A stretch of 64,000 nucleotides of DNA, from contig JNKY01000001.1 of NCBI GenBank assembly GCA_000702245.1, positions 80,850 through 144,849 on the forward strand, given 5' to 3'. Source of the stretch: Lachnospiraceae bacterium C6A11 (GTDB lineage Bacteria > Bacillota > Clostridia > Lachnospirales > Lachnospiraceae). Of this stretch, positions 1-8,264 are shown piece by piece (the first letter of the stretch is position 1; each line of letters starts with the position of its first letter). The position numbers and the translations under genes were made by a program. A model generated the notes under the pieces. It was not told where the DNA came from. It ran no database searches and saw nothing but the letters and a program-made list of their open reading frames with translations.

Positions 1-380
1 GGATTGAGATCACAGAGACTGCATTTGCCGAGAAGCCGGAGCTGCTGATCGGAACCACGGTGAGGCTGAGAGAACTGGGCTTCCAGGTTGAAATGGATGA
101 CTTCGGCAGCGGCTATTCTTCACTGCATATGCTGAAGGAGGTGCCGGTGGACCGCATCAAGCTCGACTACAATTTCCTGACAAGCAAGGGCGACGCTGAG
201 AAGGGAAATACCATAGTTGCCTACATCGTGCAGATGGTAAATGCGCTTGGCATGGAAATGATAGTTGAGGGTGTCGAGACTGCCGAACAGGCCGATTTCC
301 TCCTGAGCAAGGGCTGCTCCGAGATGCAGGGCTACTACTTCTACAGACCGATGTGTGTTGAGGACTTTGAGAAGCTGTGA
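1..380 (+). CDS. EAL-domain c-di-GMP phosphodiesterase, C-terminal part (5' end outside window)
   Basis: The frame is open from base 3 and lacks its start, so only the last ~125 residues are seen. It carries EAL signatures in order: IEITET, MDDFGSGYSSL (the metal-binding DDFG-GYSSL motif), VDRIKLD with the catalytic lysine, and IVEGVET. EAL proteins hydrolyse cyclic di-GMP to pGpG; the upstream part, probably with GGDEF or sensor domains, is not visible. It ends YFYRPM followed by a short acidic tail, as is usual for EAL domains. The key acidic residues are present, so the domain is probably active. A bidirectional hairpin terminator lies ~220 bp downstream. Confidence 0.93.
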   Translation, partial: IEITETAFAEKPELLIGTTVRLRELGFQVEMDDFGSGYSSLHMLKEVPVDRIKLDYNFLTSKGDAEKGNTIVAYIVQMVNALGMEMIVEGVETAEQADFLLSKGCSEMQGYYFYRPMCVEDFEKL

Positions 381-598
381 TTTCTTCTGCAGGTCGATGT
401 GTTTGGAGGTTGCTTTTTGCGTCTTATGATTTATAACATGTAAAATTGTCGAATATTTGTGAATTATTGCTGAGGATAAATTGACAAAAATGCGCCGCAA
501 GGCCGCATAGAATATCAATCTGCTTCAAGCTGTTGCGCAACAAAATGTAGACATTGGCGATTTGCATTCATAAATATTACTGTGATAAGCATCAAAAA

Positions 599-620
599 AG
601 CAACCGCTGAAACGGTTGCT
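599..620. terminator. Bidirectional rho-independent terminator between convergent genes
   Basis: Perfect 8-bp stem AGCAACCG / CGGTTGCT with a 6-nt loop, an A-run on the left and a T-run on the right, so it can end transcription from both the EAL gene (+) and the Bax-inhibitor gene (-). The string ggttgctttttgcgtct at the right arm also occurs at about 407-423, a second partial copy. Confidence 0.8.
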
Positions 621-637
621 TTTTGCGTCTAAAGTTA

Positions 638-1516
638 TTAGTTCTTCTTTCCGAGGAGCTGGAGCAGTCTCAGGAAGAGGTTGATGAAATCGAGGTAAAG
701 CTCAAGTGCGCCGTACATAGCGATAACTGATAAGCTGTAACCAGGATTGTTCATAGCGAGCTTCTTGATCTTCTGTGTATCGTAAGCTGTAAGTCCGAGG
801 AAGATTGCGATACCTAAGATGCAAAGGATGTAATCAAGTCCTGAAGACTTAAGGAAGATATTGATGATAGAAGCGATGATGATTCCGAAGAGACCGATCA
901 TAAGGAGTGTACCAAAGCTTGTAAGGTCTCTGTCAGTTGTGAAACCAACGATTGCCATAACTCCGAACAGACCTGCTGTAAGGAAGAATACCTTTGCGAT
1001 AGAACCCTCTGTGTAAACAAGGAAGATTACCGAAAGTGTAAGTCCGTTGATTATCGAATAAGCTACGAAGAGCACGCCTGAAAGCATCGCATTGTTTGCC
1101 TTCATAGCGAATGTTGCACCGATTACGATACCGATCTCAACGATCGCAAGTACCCAGAAGGTTGTCATACCGTTCTGAATCAGGAAATACGGATTGGTTG
1201 TATAAACTGCAAGAGATGTGATAGCTGTAAGAAGAAGTGCGATGGTCATGAACAGGAATGTTCTTGCCATTACATCCTTCATTGAGTAGCGCATTGTCTG
1301 CTGCTGAGCTGCTGCGTAAGGGCTTGCGTTTCCTCTCATCGGATCCCAGCTGTTCTGTGCAGCGTACTGTGCGTTGTAGCTGTTCTGGTAATAATTGTTG
1401 TAGTTGTTGTTCTGATCGAAATAATACTGGCTTGAATTACCGCTGTTTCCGTCATTGCCGTTTCCGCTGTAATTGTTGTAGCCGCCATTATTATAATCAT
1501 TATAATCGTTTGGCAT
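638..1516 (-). CDS. Bax inhibitor-1/YccA family membrane protein with Asn/Tyr-rich N-terminus
   Basis: 292 residues. From about residue 85 there are seven closely packed hydrophobic segments ending in the family pattern GLTAYDTQKIKKLA and a C-terminal ALELYLDFINLFLRLLQ, which identify the BI-1/YccA (TMBIM) group. Family members are ion-leak or stress-related membrane proteins; the bacterial role is poorly defined. The first ~75 residues are unusual: low-complexity Asn/Tyr/Gly/Gln sequence, probably disordered and cytoplasmic. The start is supported by an AGGAGG site a few bases upstream. It is a single gene, convergent with the EAL gene and divergent from cardiolipin synthase. Confidence 0.88.
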   Translation of the reverse strand: MPNDYNDYNNGGYNNYSGNGNDGNSGNSSQYYFDQNNNYNNYYQNSYNAQYAAQNSWDPMRGNASPYAAAQQQTMRYSMKDVMARTFLFMTIALLLTAITSLAVYTTNPYFLIQNGMTTFWVLAIVEIGIVIGATFAMKANNAMLSGVLFVAYSIINGLTLSVIFLVYTEGSIAKVFFLTAGLFGVMAIVGFTTDRDLTSFGTLLMIGLFGIIIASIINIFLKSSGLDYILCILGIAIFLGLTAYDTQKIKKLAMNNPGYSLSVIAMYGALELYLDFINLFLRLLQLLGKKN

Positions 1517-1682
1517 ACTTTCTACCTCCTGTATGAATAAAAAATAATAAAAGTACTATAGCCATACCCCTAAAATTATTGACAATTGTTAATTTACCAT
1601 GAAAGCGTGGAAAATACAATAGATAAAACCCCGAACTTTGTGAAAATTCATTGAAAATTCATTATTCGGACAATTCATAAAC

Positions 1683-1711
1683 TTGTTTTTTGCCGCCCTA
1701 ATTGGTATTAT
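1683..1711 (+). promoter_or_regulatory. Sigma-A-type promoter for cardiolipin synthase
   Basis: TTGTTT (1683-1688), 17-bp spacer, TATTAT (1706-1711). Transcription would start near 1718, which places any start codon before that outside the transcript and supports the ATG at 1804. Confidence 0.6.
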
Positions 1712-1803
1712 ATATTATGTCTGAGTGGCTGCAACATCAGACATCTGCATGCAGTGTACTGCTTGCAGCTACGGAAAAAGTGAAGGTAAACAAGGGGCGT
1801 ACC

Positions 1804-3387
1804 ATGAGATTTCTGGGAAAGATCTATAAGGTAATATTCAGCCGCGCATTCATCACGGCTATGCTTATCATACTTCAGGTCATATGGTTTCTTCTCATAT
1901 ATTCGTATTTCTTCGTAGGCTATGAGTACGTCAGAACGGCGGTCTCAGCCCTTGCCCTGTTATATACCATTTATATCATCAATTCACCGAGGACCAAGAG
2001 AGAGTACCAGACGGAATGGATCATTGTCATCCTGCTCTTCCCGTTCTTTGGTGTGCCATTTTATATGATCTGCGGCGATCAGAGGCAGGGCCGCAAATAC
2101 GCTAAGCGCGTTGAGGATGCCAAGATAAAATACAGCTCATTCCACAACCAGGATATGAACCTCATGGACGAAATATACAAGCTCGACAGCAGGATTCATT
2201 CGACCTGCACCTACATGATGAAGTCAATGGGCTACCCGGTTTATAAAAATACCAAGGTAACCTATCTTTCAAGTGGCGAGGAGCAGTACGAGGGGCTTAT
2301 CGAGGCTATGAAAAATGCAAAGCATTACATATTCATGGAGTATTTCATGATAGAGAGGACCGGCGTCTGGAACAGTATGCTTGAGGTCATCAAGCAGAAG
2401 GCTGAGGAGGGCGTCGAGATCAGGATACTTTACGACGATCTCGGCTGCATAAGCTGGCTGCCGAAGAGGTACGACAAGTTCCTGAACAAGCTCCATAAGA
2501 ATATCCACTGCAAGAAATTCAACCGCGTTAAGCCGCTCTTCACTATGCTCACGAACAATCGTGATCACAGGAAGATGTCGATAATCGACGGTTATATAGC
2601 TTTTACGGGCGGCATCAATCTGGCCGACCGCTACATAAATGTCAACAGTCCTTTCGGCAAGTGGAAGGATGCGGGCCTTAAGATCGAGGGTGAGGCGGTG
2701 CAGAACTTCACGCTGATGTACCTCGAGATGTGGGAGTCCATGAAGATCGGTCGAAGCAGCCGCAAGATCGAGACTCCGGAGGAAATGAAGAAGATCAACA
2801 GCTATCTGCCGCATTTCTTTCATGAGACCGATTTCACAAACGATGGTTACGTTCAGCCCTTTGGCGACGAGCCGTTTGATAATGTGCCGCTTTCGGAGAA
2901 TGCTTACCTCGAGCTGATCAATCAGGCGGAGAAGTATTTATACGTATTTACACCTTATCTGATCCCGAGCCAGTCCATGACGGATGCTATGTGTCTCGCG
3001 GCGCAGAGGGGCGTTGACGTGAGGATCGTTACGCCGCATATTCCGGACAAGAGGATAGTCTTCAGGATAACCCGATCAAATTACAAGAAATTCATGGACC
3101 ATGGCGTGAAGATTTACGAATACACGCCGGGGTTCATTCATTCAAAATGCATGCTCTGCGACAACGACAAGGCGATAGTCGGCACGGTCAACCTGGATTA
3201 CAGGAGTCTGTTCCTGCACTTCGAGGATGCGGTGCTGCTCTATAAGTGCGAGGCCGTGAATGAGCTGCGTAAGGATATGATCAGAACCTTCAAGGAGTCG
3301 CGCCTCCAGACCGAGGAGGACACGAAGCGGAATATCTTCGGCAGGCTGCTTGATGCAACACTTGTTTTCTTTGAGCCGATCGTTTGA
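1804..3387 (+). CDS. cls: Cardiolipin synthase (phospholipase D family)
   Basis: 527 residues from the ATG at 1804, which has AAGGGG 6 bases upstream; a longer in-frame start at 1702 would lie inside the predicted promoter. Two N-terminal membrane helices (PLDNc) precede two PLD catalytic modules: HRKMSIIDG with His255/Lys257 and HSKCMLCDN with His446/Lys448, each followed by a GG/GTxNLxxR stretch. The enzyme condenses two phosphatidylglycerols (or PG and a CDP-lipid) to cardiolipin at the membrane. Length matches bacterial ClsA-type enzymes. It is a single gene with its own promoter; a TetR gene follows after ~95 bp. Confidence 0.93.
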   Translation: MRFLGKIYKVIFSRAFITAMLIILQVIWFLLIYSYFFVGYEYVRTAVSALALLYTIYIINSPRTKREYQTEWIIVILLFPFFGVPFYMICGDQRQGRKYAKRVEDAKIKYSSFHNQDMNLMDEIYKLDSRIHSTCTYMMKSMGYPVYKNTKVTYLSSGEEQYEGLIEAMKNAKHYIFMEYFMIERTGVWNSMLEVIKQKAEEGVEIRILYDDLGCISWLPKRYDKFLNKLHKNIHCKKFNRVKPLFTMLTNNRDHRKMSIIDGYIAFTGGINLADRYINVNSPFGKWKDAGLKIEGEAVQNFTLMYLEMWESMKIGRSSRKIETPEEMKKINSYLPHFFHETDFTNDGYVQPFGDEPFDNVPLSENAYLELINQAEKYLYVFTPYLIPSQSMTDAMCLAAQRGVDVRIVTPHIPDKRIVFRITRSNYKKFMDHGVKIYEYTPGFIHSKCMLCDNDKAIVGTVNLDYRSLFLHFEDAVLLYKCEAVNELRKDMIRTFKESRLQTEEDTKRNIFGRLLDATLVFFEPIV

Positions 3388-3484
3388 TCGTGAATTGCAG
3401 CGATATTGAAAAACAGAAAAACAATACCACGTGACAGCTTGAAAACGTGGATGTGTTATTACAGTATATTTGGGGAAAATATAG

Positions 3485-4069
3485 ATGGCGGAGTCGAATA
3501 TTACAAAGAACGCTCTCGCAGACGCTCTGAAGAGCCTGATGCGGGAGAAGAATTTTGATAAGATAAGTGTCCTTGATATTTGCGAGAAGTGCAACATGAA
3601 CCGCAAGAGCTTCTACTACCATTTCAGGGACAAATACGATCTTTTGAACTGGATATTCTACATAGGCTTCATGGAGCATATCAAATTCGATGGGATAGAG
3701 GAGCTTTTCGACGAGAAGATTAAGAAAAACCCGTACAGTATCTGGGATCTGATCACCTCGCTGGCAGAGTATTTCTATTCAGAAAAAGAATTCTACCGCA
3801 AGGCTCTGATGATCGAGGGGCAGAATTCTTTTAAGGAGTATTTTCACGACGGACTGTATCCGGTCGTGAGATTCTATATGAATGATGTTGTTGACGATGA
3901 TGAAACGGGCGTTTTCACGACCCTTATCTGTGATACCTGCATAGCGGCGCTTATGAGGTGGCTCACAAGTGATGAGCCGGACGAGCCGAAGGTGGCAGTC
4001 AGCGAGATGAAAAGTTATCTCGTGAAGTTCGCAAAGCGCATTATTCAAGACCTTGAGCCGCAGGAATAA
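3485..4069 (+). CDS. TetR/AcrR-family transcriptional regulator
   Basis: 194 residues. An N-terminal helix-turn-helix of TetR type is clear: a FDKISVLDICEKCNMNR-type recognition region followed by KSFYYHFRDKYDLLNWIF, the hallmark F-Y-HF--K-L pattern. The C-terminal helical part (ligand and dimer domain) resembles the DhaS/TetR_C group found in Firmicutes. A purine-rich GGGGAAAA precedes the ATG. Its target is unknown; it sits between cls and a convergent unknown gene, so it may control its own transcription or cls. An inverted repeat CCACGT...ACGTGG lies upstream near 3427-3450 and could be an operator. Confidence 0.88.
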   Translation: MAESNITKNALADALKSLMREKNFDKISVLDICEKCNMNRKSFYYHFRDKYDLLNWIFYIGFMEHIKFDGIEELFDEKIKKNPYSIWDLITSLAEYFYSEKEFYRKALMIEGQNSFKEYFHDGLYPVVRFYMNDVVDDDETGVFTTLICDTCIAALMRWLTSDEPDEPKVAVSEMKSYLVKFAKRIIQDLEPQE

Positions 4070-4120
4070 CCTGATGATTATGTCTGAACCACAGGTCTGA
4101 ACGGCTGTTGCGCGTGTTAT

Positions 4121-5152
4121 TTATTCGTGAGCCGCAGGTCTGACGGTTATATGTGTACTGATTTCCTTGCCGGAGGTCATCACATTGATATTCTGGATAT
4201 CGTAATTCAGATTGATCATCAGTACCGGCTGAGGAGGCGTTTTTCTGAGCGCAGGAAGACCGTTATTGAAGTGTCTGACCTCGTCGGCAGTCATAGTAGG
4301 AGCAGTCTCAAATATGACTATCGGAGAATCAAGCTCTGCAACCCTCGCGAGTACGGAGCGGCCGGCACCTTTTGACGGAGCGCCTGCAGCTGAACTGTCT
4401 GTAGAAGCTTCAGAAGCACCGGAAGCAGAACCGGAAGCTTCGGAGAGTATCTCTTCTACGTAGTTACTGTCAACAGTGTAACGCATCGCAGAGAGTATCT
4501 TCTTCTGCGAAAGCTTTCCGGTATTCTCTTTGGTACTTGCACCATCGAGCGGAAGGCATACAAGTATATTTGAAGCAGGCGACAGCATATCAAGCAGGCT
4601 GTCGGACAGGGCTTCATCAGAAAGCATAAACATAAATATCGTATACTGGTTCCTGCGGATGACGGAAATGATATTTCCGTAAGTCTCCTCAGGGATTCCG
4701 GCGTCGAAACGCAGGATAAATGCATTTATGCCGAGCTTGTTGTAGTGATCTATAAGCTTACCGAAGGTTGCGTCCGAATAACCCGATGAGTTGGCGCTTG
4801 TAACATCCATATCGGCTATCCAAGGGATGTTCTTATTATACTGGCGGGTGTTCTGCTGGATAGTCGTTGCAGCCTTGTTGAAGGTGTTGTAGCCGAGATT
4901 GATACCGAACTGGGTGAACTTCTCACGGTCGGAGTTCTTCAGCAGCTTCGCAACAGCAGGGTAATACAGGCTGTTCTCATCTGCGAAGAGCTCACCGATA
5001 TTTTCGAAGATGTGATTCTTATCGCCCTTTCCGGCGAGGTGAATACCGGTATCGATCAGCTTTCTGAGGCAGCGCTTGTCATCGCAGTCAAAGTTCCTGA
5101 GACTGAGACGGACTGCATTTTCAATTAGTATTCTATTAAGATCATTATTCAT
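4121..5152 (-). CDS. Hypothetical protein with Ala/Ser-rich linker
   Basis: 343 residues, no family recognised. The N-terminal ~110 residues are helical; the middle alternates beta and alpha elements (e.g. GINAFILRFDAGIP, TIFMFMLSDEAL, NILVCLPLDG), suggesting a barrel-like or Rossmann-like fold. About residues 235-262 form a low-complexity Ser/Ala/Gly/Glu linker before a short C-terminal domain (SPIVIFETAP, PVLMINLNYD). There is no signal peptide, membrane helix or metal motif. The ATG has GGAGGCGATGAT before it. It is convergent with the TetR gene and divergent from the next membrane gene. Confidence 0.75.
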   Translation of the reverse strand: MNNDLNRILIENAVRLSLRNFDCDDKRCLRKLIDTGIHLAGKGDKNHIFENIGELFADENSLYYPAVAKLLKNSDREKFTQFGINLGYNTFNKAATTIQQNTRQYNKNIPWIADMDVTSANSSGYSDATFGKLIDHYNKLGINAFILRFDAGIPEETYGNIISVIRRNQYTIFMFMLSDEALSDSLLDMLSPASNILVCLPLDGASTKENTGKLSQKKILSAMRYTVDSNYVEEILSEASGSASGASEASTDSSAAGAPSKGAGRSVLARVAELDSPIVIFETAPTMTADEVRHFNNGLPALRKTPPQPVLMINLNYDIQNINVMTSGKEISTHITVRPAAHE

Positions 5153-5255
5153 ATCATCGCCTCCATTTGATGATAATGTAATGGGTTTTCATAGGAAAAT
5201 AAACGGGCAGATTTATAAAAGTGTCCAAAAAACATGAATAAGGTGGGTATTTTTT

Positions 5256-5702
5256 ATGAGAGACAGATTTTCAATCTTTATCACGCTGAAGCTTCTTGGA
5301 ATAAGCTGGGCAATATTTATTATTGCGGAGTTTATCGACGAGAGTATGAAGAAGGACATCATAACCAAGCTTGTCATCATACTCGTTCCGTTCACCATGG
5401 CTTATTTCTACGTGCTGATGGATAAGGGCAACAAGACCAAGGAGGGGAAGCAGTGGTACAGAAGGATGCTGGACTTCATTCTGTGGGCCATCGTAAATGT
5501 AGGTATCGGCTACGTGATCGTGGGTCTCATCGAGAATGATATGTGGATCTCGAAGCAGGACCGCACTGAGTTTGATCTGAACGGCGTCGAGTATCTGCAG
5601 TATGGAGTTTATGCAACGGTTCTCTTTATATTTATGGTTCTTCTGGTCGACGGCTTTGCAGTCATGAAGGACAGGTATTTCGGTAAGATGAAGACCAAAT
5701 AG
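5256..5702 (+). CDS. Small integral membrane protein of unknown function
   Basis: 148 residues with four predicted membrane helices: two in the first ~55 residues (IFITLKLLGISWAIFII, LVIILVPFTMAYFYVL), then FILWAIVNVGIGYVIVGLI and YATVLFIFMVLLVDGFAV. Charged loops lie between them. AAGGTGGG precedes the ATG. No family is recognised. It lies ~115 bp upstream of citrate synthase on the same strand and may be cotranscribed, but nothing shows a functional link. Confidence 0.75.
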   Translation: MRDRFSIFITLKLLGISWAIFIIAEFIDESMKKDIITKLVIILVPFTMAYFYVLMDKGNKTKEGKQWYRRMLDFILWAIVNVGIGYVIVGLIENDMWISKQDRTEFDLNGVEYLQYGVYATVLFIFMVLLVDGFAVMKDRYFGKMKTK

Positions 5703-5817
5703 TCTGCAGGGCAAAGCTCCGGCAGCATGATGATCAGGTAAAATACACCTGAATATAAGAAGGTGAATGATAATAAAGCAGCAAAGTGGTAAGTAGTACG
5801 AAAGGTAAGGTGAAGGT

Positions 5818-7194
5818 ATGGCATCAAGGAGAGAAATTCTTAGGGAATATACCGACAGATACGAGAAGGTATGCTTTGACGTGGACGATGTCGATGTTGA
5901 GGTTTACGATCAGTTTGGCGTCAAGCGCGGACTGAGAGACAAGAACGGCAGCGGAGTTCTGACCGGCGTTACAAATATTTCGCGCATCGACGCCTTCGAG
6001 ATGAAGGACGGCGTGAAAACTCCGTGCGATGGACGTTTATGGTACAGGGGCTATGACGTTATCGATCTTGTAAATGATTTCGCATTTAAGAGGTTCGGCT
6101 TCGAGGAGGTCGCTTACCTTCTGCTTTTCGGCGACATGCCTACGGACGAGCAGCTGAAGGAATTCTGTGAGATGCTCGCCATGGTAAGAGTCCTTCCGAG
6201 AAACTTCACGAGAGACGTTATCATGAAGGCTCCGAGCAGGGATATCATGAACTCTATCACCAAGGGCGTTCTGACCCTTGCGGCTTACGATGACAACGTG
6301 TCCGACCTTTCAATCACGAACGTTCTGCATCAGTGTCTCAAACTTATCAGCGAGATCCCGATGATCTCGGTTTACGCTTACTGCGCATACAATCATTATG
6401 AGAAGGACGACAGCATGTATATTCACAGGCCGGATCCGAACCTTTCCATGGCCGAAAATATACTTCGCATGCTTCGCCCTGATAAGAAATACACCGAGCT
6501 CGAGGCTCAGGTTCTCGATGCTTCCCTTGTGCTTCATATGGAGCACGGCGGCGGAAATAACTCAACCTTCACGACCAGAGTTGTTTCATCAGCCGGTTCG
6601 GATACCTATTCCGTTATCGCAGCGGCTCTTTCATCGCTGAAGGGACCTAAGCACGGCGGCGCAAATATCAAGGTTATGCAGATGATCAAGGATATCAGAA
6701 AAAATGTTCCTGACACTGACGACGAGGATATGCTTCGCAGCTATCTCGAGAAGATAGTTGATAAGCAGACTTTCGACAGAATGGGACTTATCTACGGTAT
6801 GGGTCATGCAATCTACTCAATCTCCGACCCGAGAGCGAGAGTATTTAAGCAGTTTGTGGAGAAGCTCGCCCACGACAAGAACATGGATAAGCAGTACAAG
6901 CTTTATTCGGATATCGCGCGCATCGCACCTGAGGTCATCGCCAAGAAGCGTAAGATCTACAAGGGCGTCAGCCCGAATGTCGACTTCTACAGCGGTTTCG
7001 TTTACAGTATGCTCGGCATTCCTGAAGAGCTCTACACACCGATCTTCGCGATGGCTCGTATGGTCGGCTGGAGCGCCCACCGCATCGAGGAGCTCATCAA
7101 CGTTGACAAGATCATCCGCCCGGCTTACATGTCGATAATGAAAGAAAAGAAGTTCGTTCCGAAAGAAGAACGTGGAAACCATATTTACGAATAA
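5818..7194 (+). CDS. gltA: Citrate synthase
   Basis: 458 residues. The protein condenses acetyl-CoA and oxaloacetate to citrate and CoA. Family signatures: GRLWYRGYDVIDL near the N-terminus, LHMEHGGGNNSTFTTRV with an active-site His, LKGPKHGGAN, and GMGHAIYSISDPRA with the second catalytic His followed by the oxaloacetate-binding Arg. The ~50-residue N-terminal extension is typical of clostridial citrate synthases. An AAGGTGAAGG site precedes the ATG. Aconitase lies 6.3 kb downstream and the oxoacid:ferredoxin oxidoreductase operon converges on it, forming a carbon-entry cluster. Confidence 0.96.
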   Translation: MASRREILREYTDRYEKVCFDVDDVDVEVYDQFGVKRGLRDKNGSGVLTGVTNISRIDAFEMKDGVKTPCDGRLWYRGYDVIDLVNDFAFKRFGFEEVAYLLLFGDMPTDEQLKEFCEMLAMVRVLPRNFTRDVIMKAPSRDIMNSITKGVLTLAAYDDNVSDLSITNVLHQCLKLISEIPMISVYAYCAYNHYEKDDSMYIHRPDPNLSMAENILRMLRPDKKYTELEAQVLDASLVLHMEHGGGNNSTFTTRVVSSAGSDTYSVIAAALSSLKGPKHGGANIKVMQMIKDIRKNVPDTDDEDMLRSYLEKIVDKQTFDRMGLIYGMGHAIYSISDPRARVFKQFVEKLAHDKNMDKQYKLYSDIARIAPEVIAKKRKIYKGVSPNVDFYSGFVYSMLGIPEELYTPIFAMARMVGWSAHRIEELINVDKIIRPAYMSIMKEKKFVPKEERGNHIYE

Positions 7195-7259
7195 TGTAAT
7201 AAAAAAACTCATTCAAAAATGAATGAGCGTAATGGAAAGTGTGTATTATTAAAACAACA

Positions 7260-7309
7260 GTCAGGCTGTAATAGTGTTTCGGCGAAGCGAAATACTATTG
7301 CAGCCTGAC
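7260..7309. terminator. Large hairpin between convergent gltA and por operon
   Basis: Nearly perfect ~22-bp inverted repeat beginning GTCAGGCTG and ending CAGCCTGAC, with a GCGAAG loop; on the minus strand it is followed by TGTTGTTTTAA. It most likely ends the por operon and may also serve gltA. A smaller hairpin (CTCATTC/GAATGAG, 7208-7227) lies right after gltA. Confidence 0.7.
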
Positions 7310-7318
7310 GTTCGTTTA

Positions 7319-8251
7319 TTATCTAGAGCACTTGTAAAGGAGCTCCTCCCAACGGCGGTCAACTTCCTGCTGGTACTGCTCGAGCAGTCCTTCGTTCTCC
7401 GGCTTAAAGAGATGCTTGAAGCGTCCCTGCGTCTTAAGGAAGTCCTCGATAGGAAGCTTCTTCTTAGGTTCGTAGTTGAGTATCCACTTGCCTTCAACAA
7501 CTTCGAAGAGTGGCCAGTAGCAGGTCTCAACAGCAAGCTTACAGATATTTGCAATGTCAGGCGTATCGTATCTCCAGCCACGTGGACATGGAGCCATAAC
7601 GTTGAGGAAGGCAGCACCAGGTGTGTAGATAGCCTTCTCAGCCTTGACATAGAGATCCTTCATATTATTTGTAAATGTAGACTGAGCTACATATGGGACA
7701 TCGTGTGAAGCGATGATAGAAGCAAGATCCTTGCGGTTCTGCATCTTTCCGTTTGATACCTTACCTATAGGAGTGGTAGTTGTATCAGCGTACATAGGAG
7801 TAGCTGAAGAACGCTGAATACCTGTATTCATGTATGCACCGTTGTCGTAGCAGACATAAACGAGGTCGTGGTTACGCTCCATAGCACCTGAAAGTGACTG
7901 GATACCGATATCGTAGGTACCGCCGTCACCACCGAAGGTGATGAACTTGTAGGTATCATCTATCTTGCCGCGCTTCTTAAGTGCGTTGTAAGCAGCCTCA
8001 ACACCTGAAAGTGTAGCGCCTGCACAGGCAAATGCATTGTGGATGTAGCTGTCTTCGTAAGATGTATAAGGATACATGAAGGATGAAACTTCAAGGCACC
8101 CTGTTGCATTTCCGATTACTGCGTGATCCTCCGGCTTAAGTGCACGGAGAACTGTTCTTACTGCGATACCTGCACCGCAGCCCGCGCAGAGTCTGTGTCC
8201 CGGAGCAAGACGTTCCGGTTTATTCATTACTTCTTTGAAATTATAAGCCAT
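7319..8251 (-). CDS. porB: 2-oxoacid (probably pyruvate):ferredoxin oxidoreductase, beta subunit
   Basis: 310 residues. This is the thiamine-diphosphate-binding subunit: HRLCAGCGAGI near the N-terminus contributes cluster cysteines, and FGGDGGTYDIG through CYDNGAYMNTG matches the GDG...N TPP/Mg motif; CPRGW is a further conserved segment. With the other three subunits it decarboxylates pyruvate to acetyl-CoA and passes electrons to ferredoxin. It is last in the leftward operon porC-porD-porA-porB, 13 bp after porA. The exact substrate (pyruvate or another oxoacid) is inferred. Confidence 0.93.
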   Translation of the reverse strand: MAYNFKEVMNKPERLAPGHRLCAGCGAGIAVRTVLRALKPEDHAVIGNATGCLEVSSFMYPYTSYEDSYIHNAFACAGATLSGVEAAYNALKKRGKIDDTYKFITFGGDGGTYDIGIQSLSGAMERNHDLVYVCYDNGAYMNTGIQRSSATPMYADTTTTPIGKVSNGKMQNRKDLASIIASHDVPYVAQSTFTNNMKDLYVKAEKAIYTPGAAFLNVMAPCPRGWRYDTPDIANICKLAVETCYWPLFEVVEGKWILNYEPKKKLPIEDFLKTQGRFKHLFKPENEGLLEQYQQEVDRRWEELLYKCSR

Positions 8252-8264
8252 TTTCGTCTCCTCC

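Noticed and set aside
2269..2823. 184-codon minus-strand frame inside cls
   Set aside because: Shadow of the strong cls coding frame, with no RBS and unusual composition.
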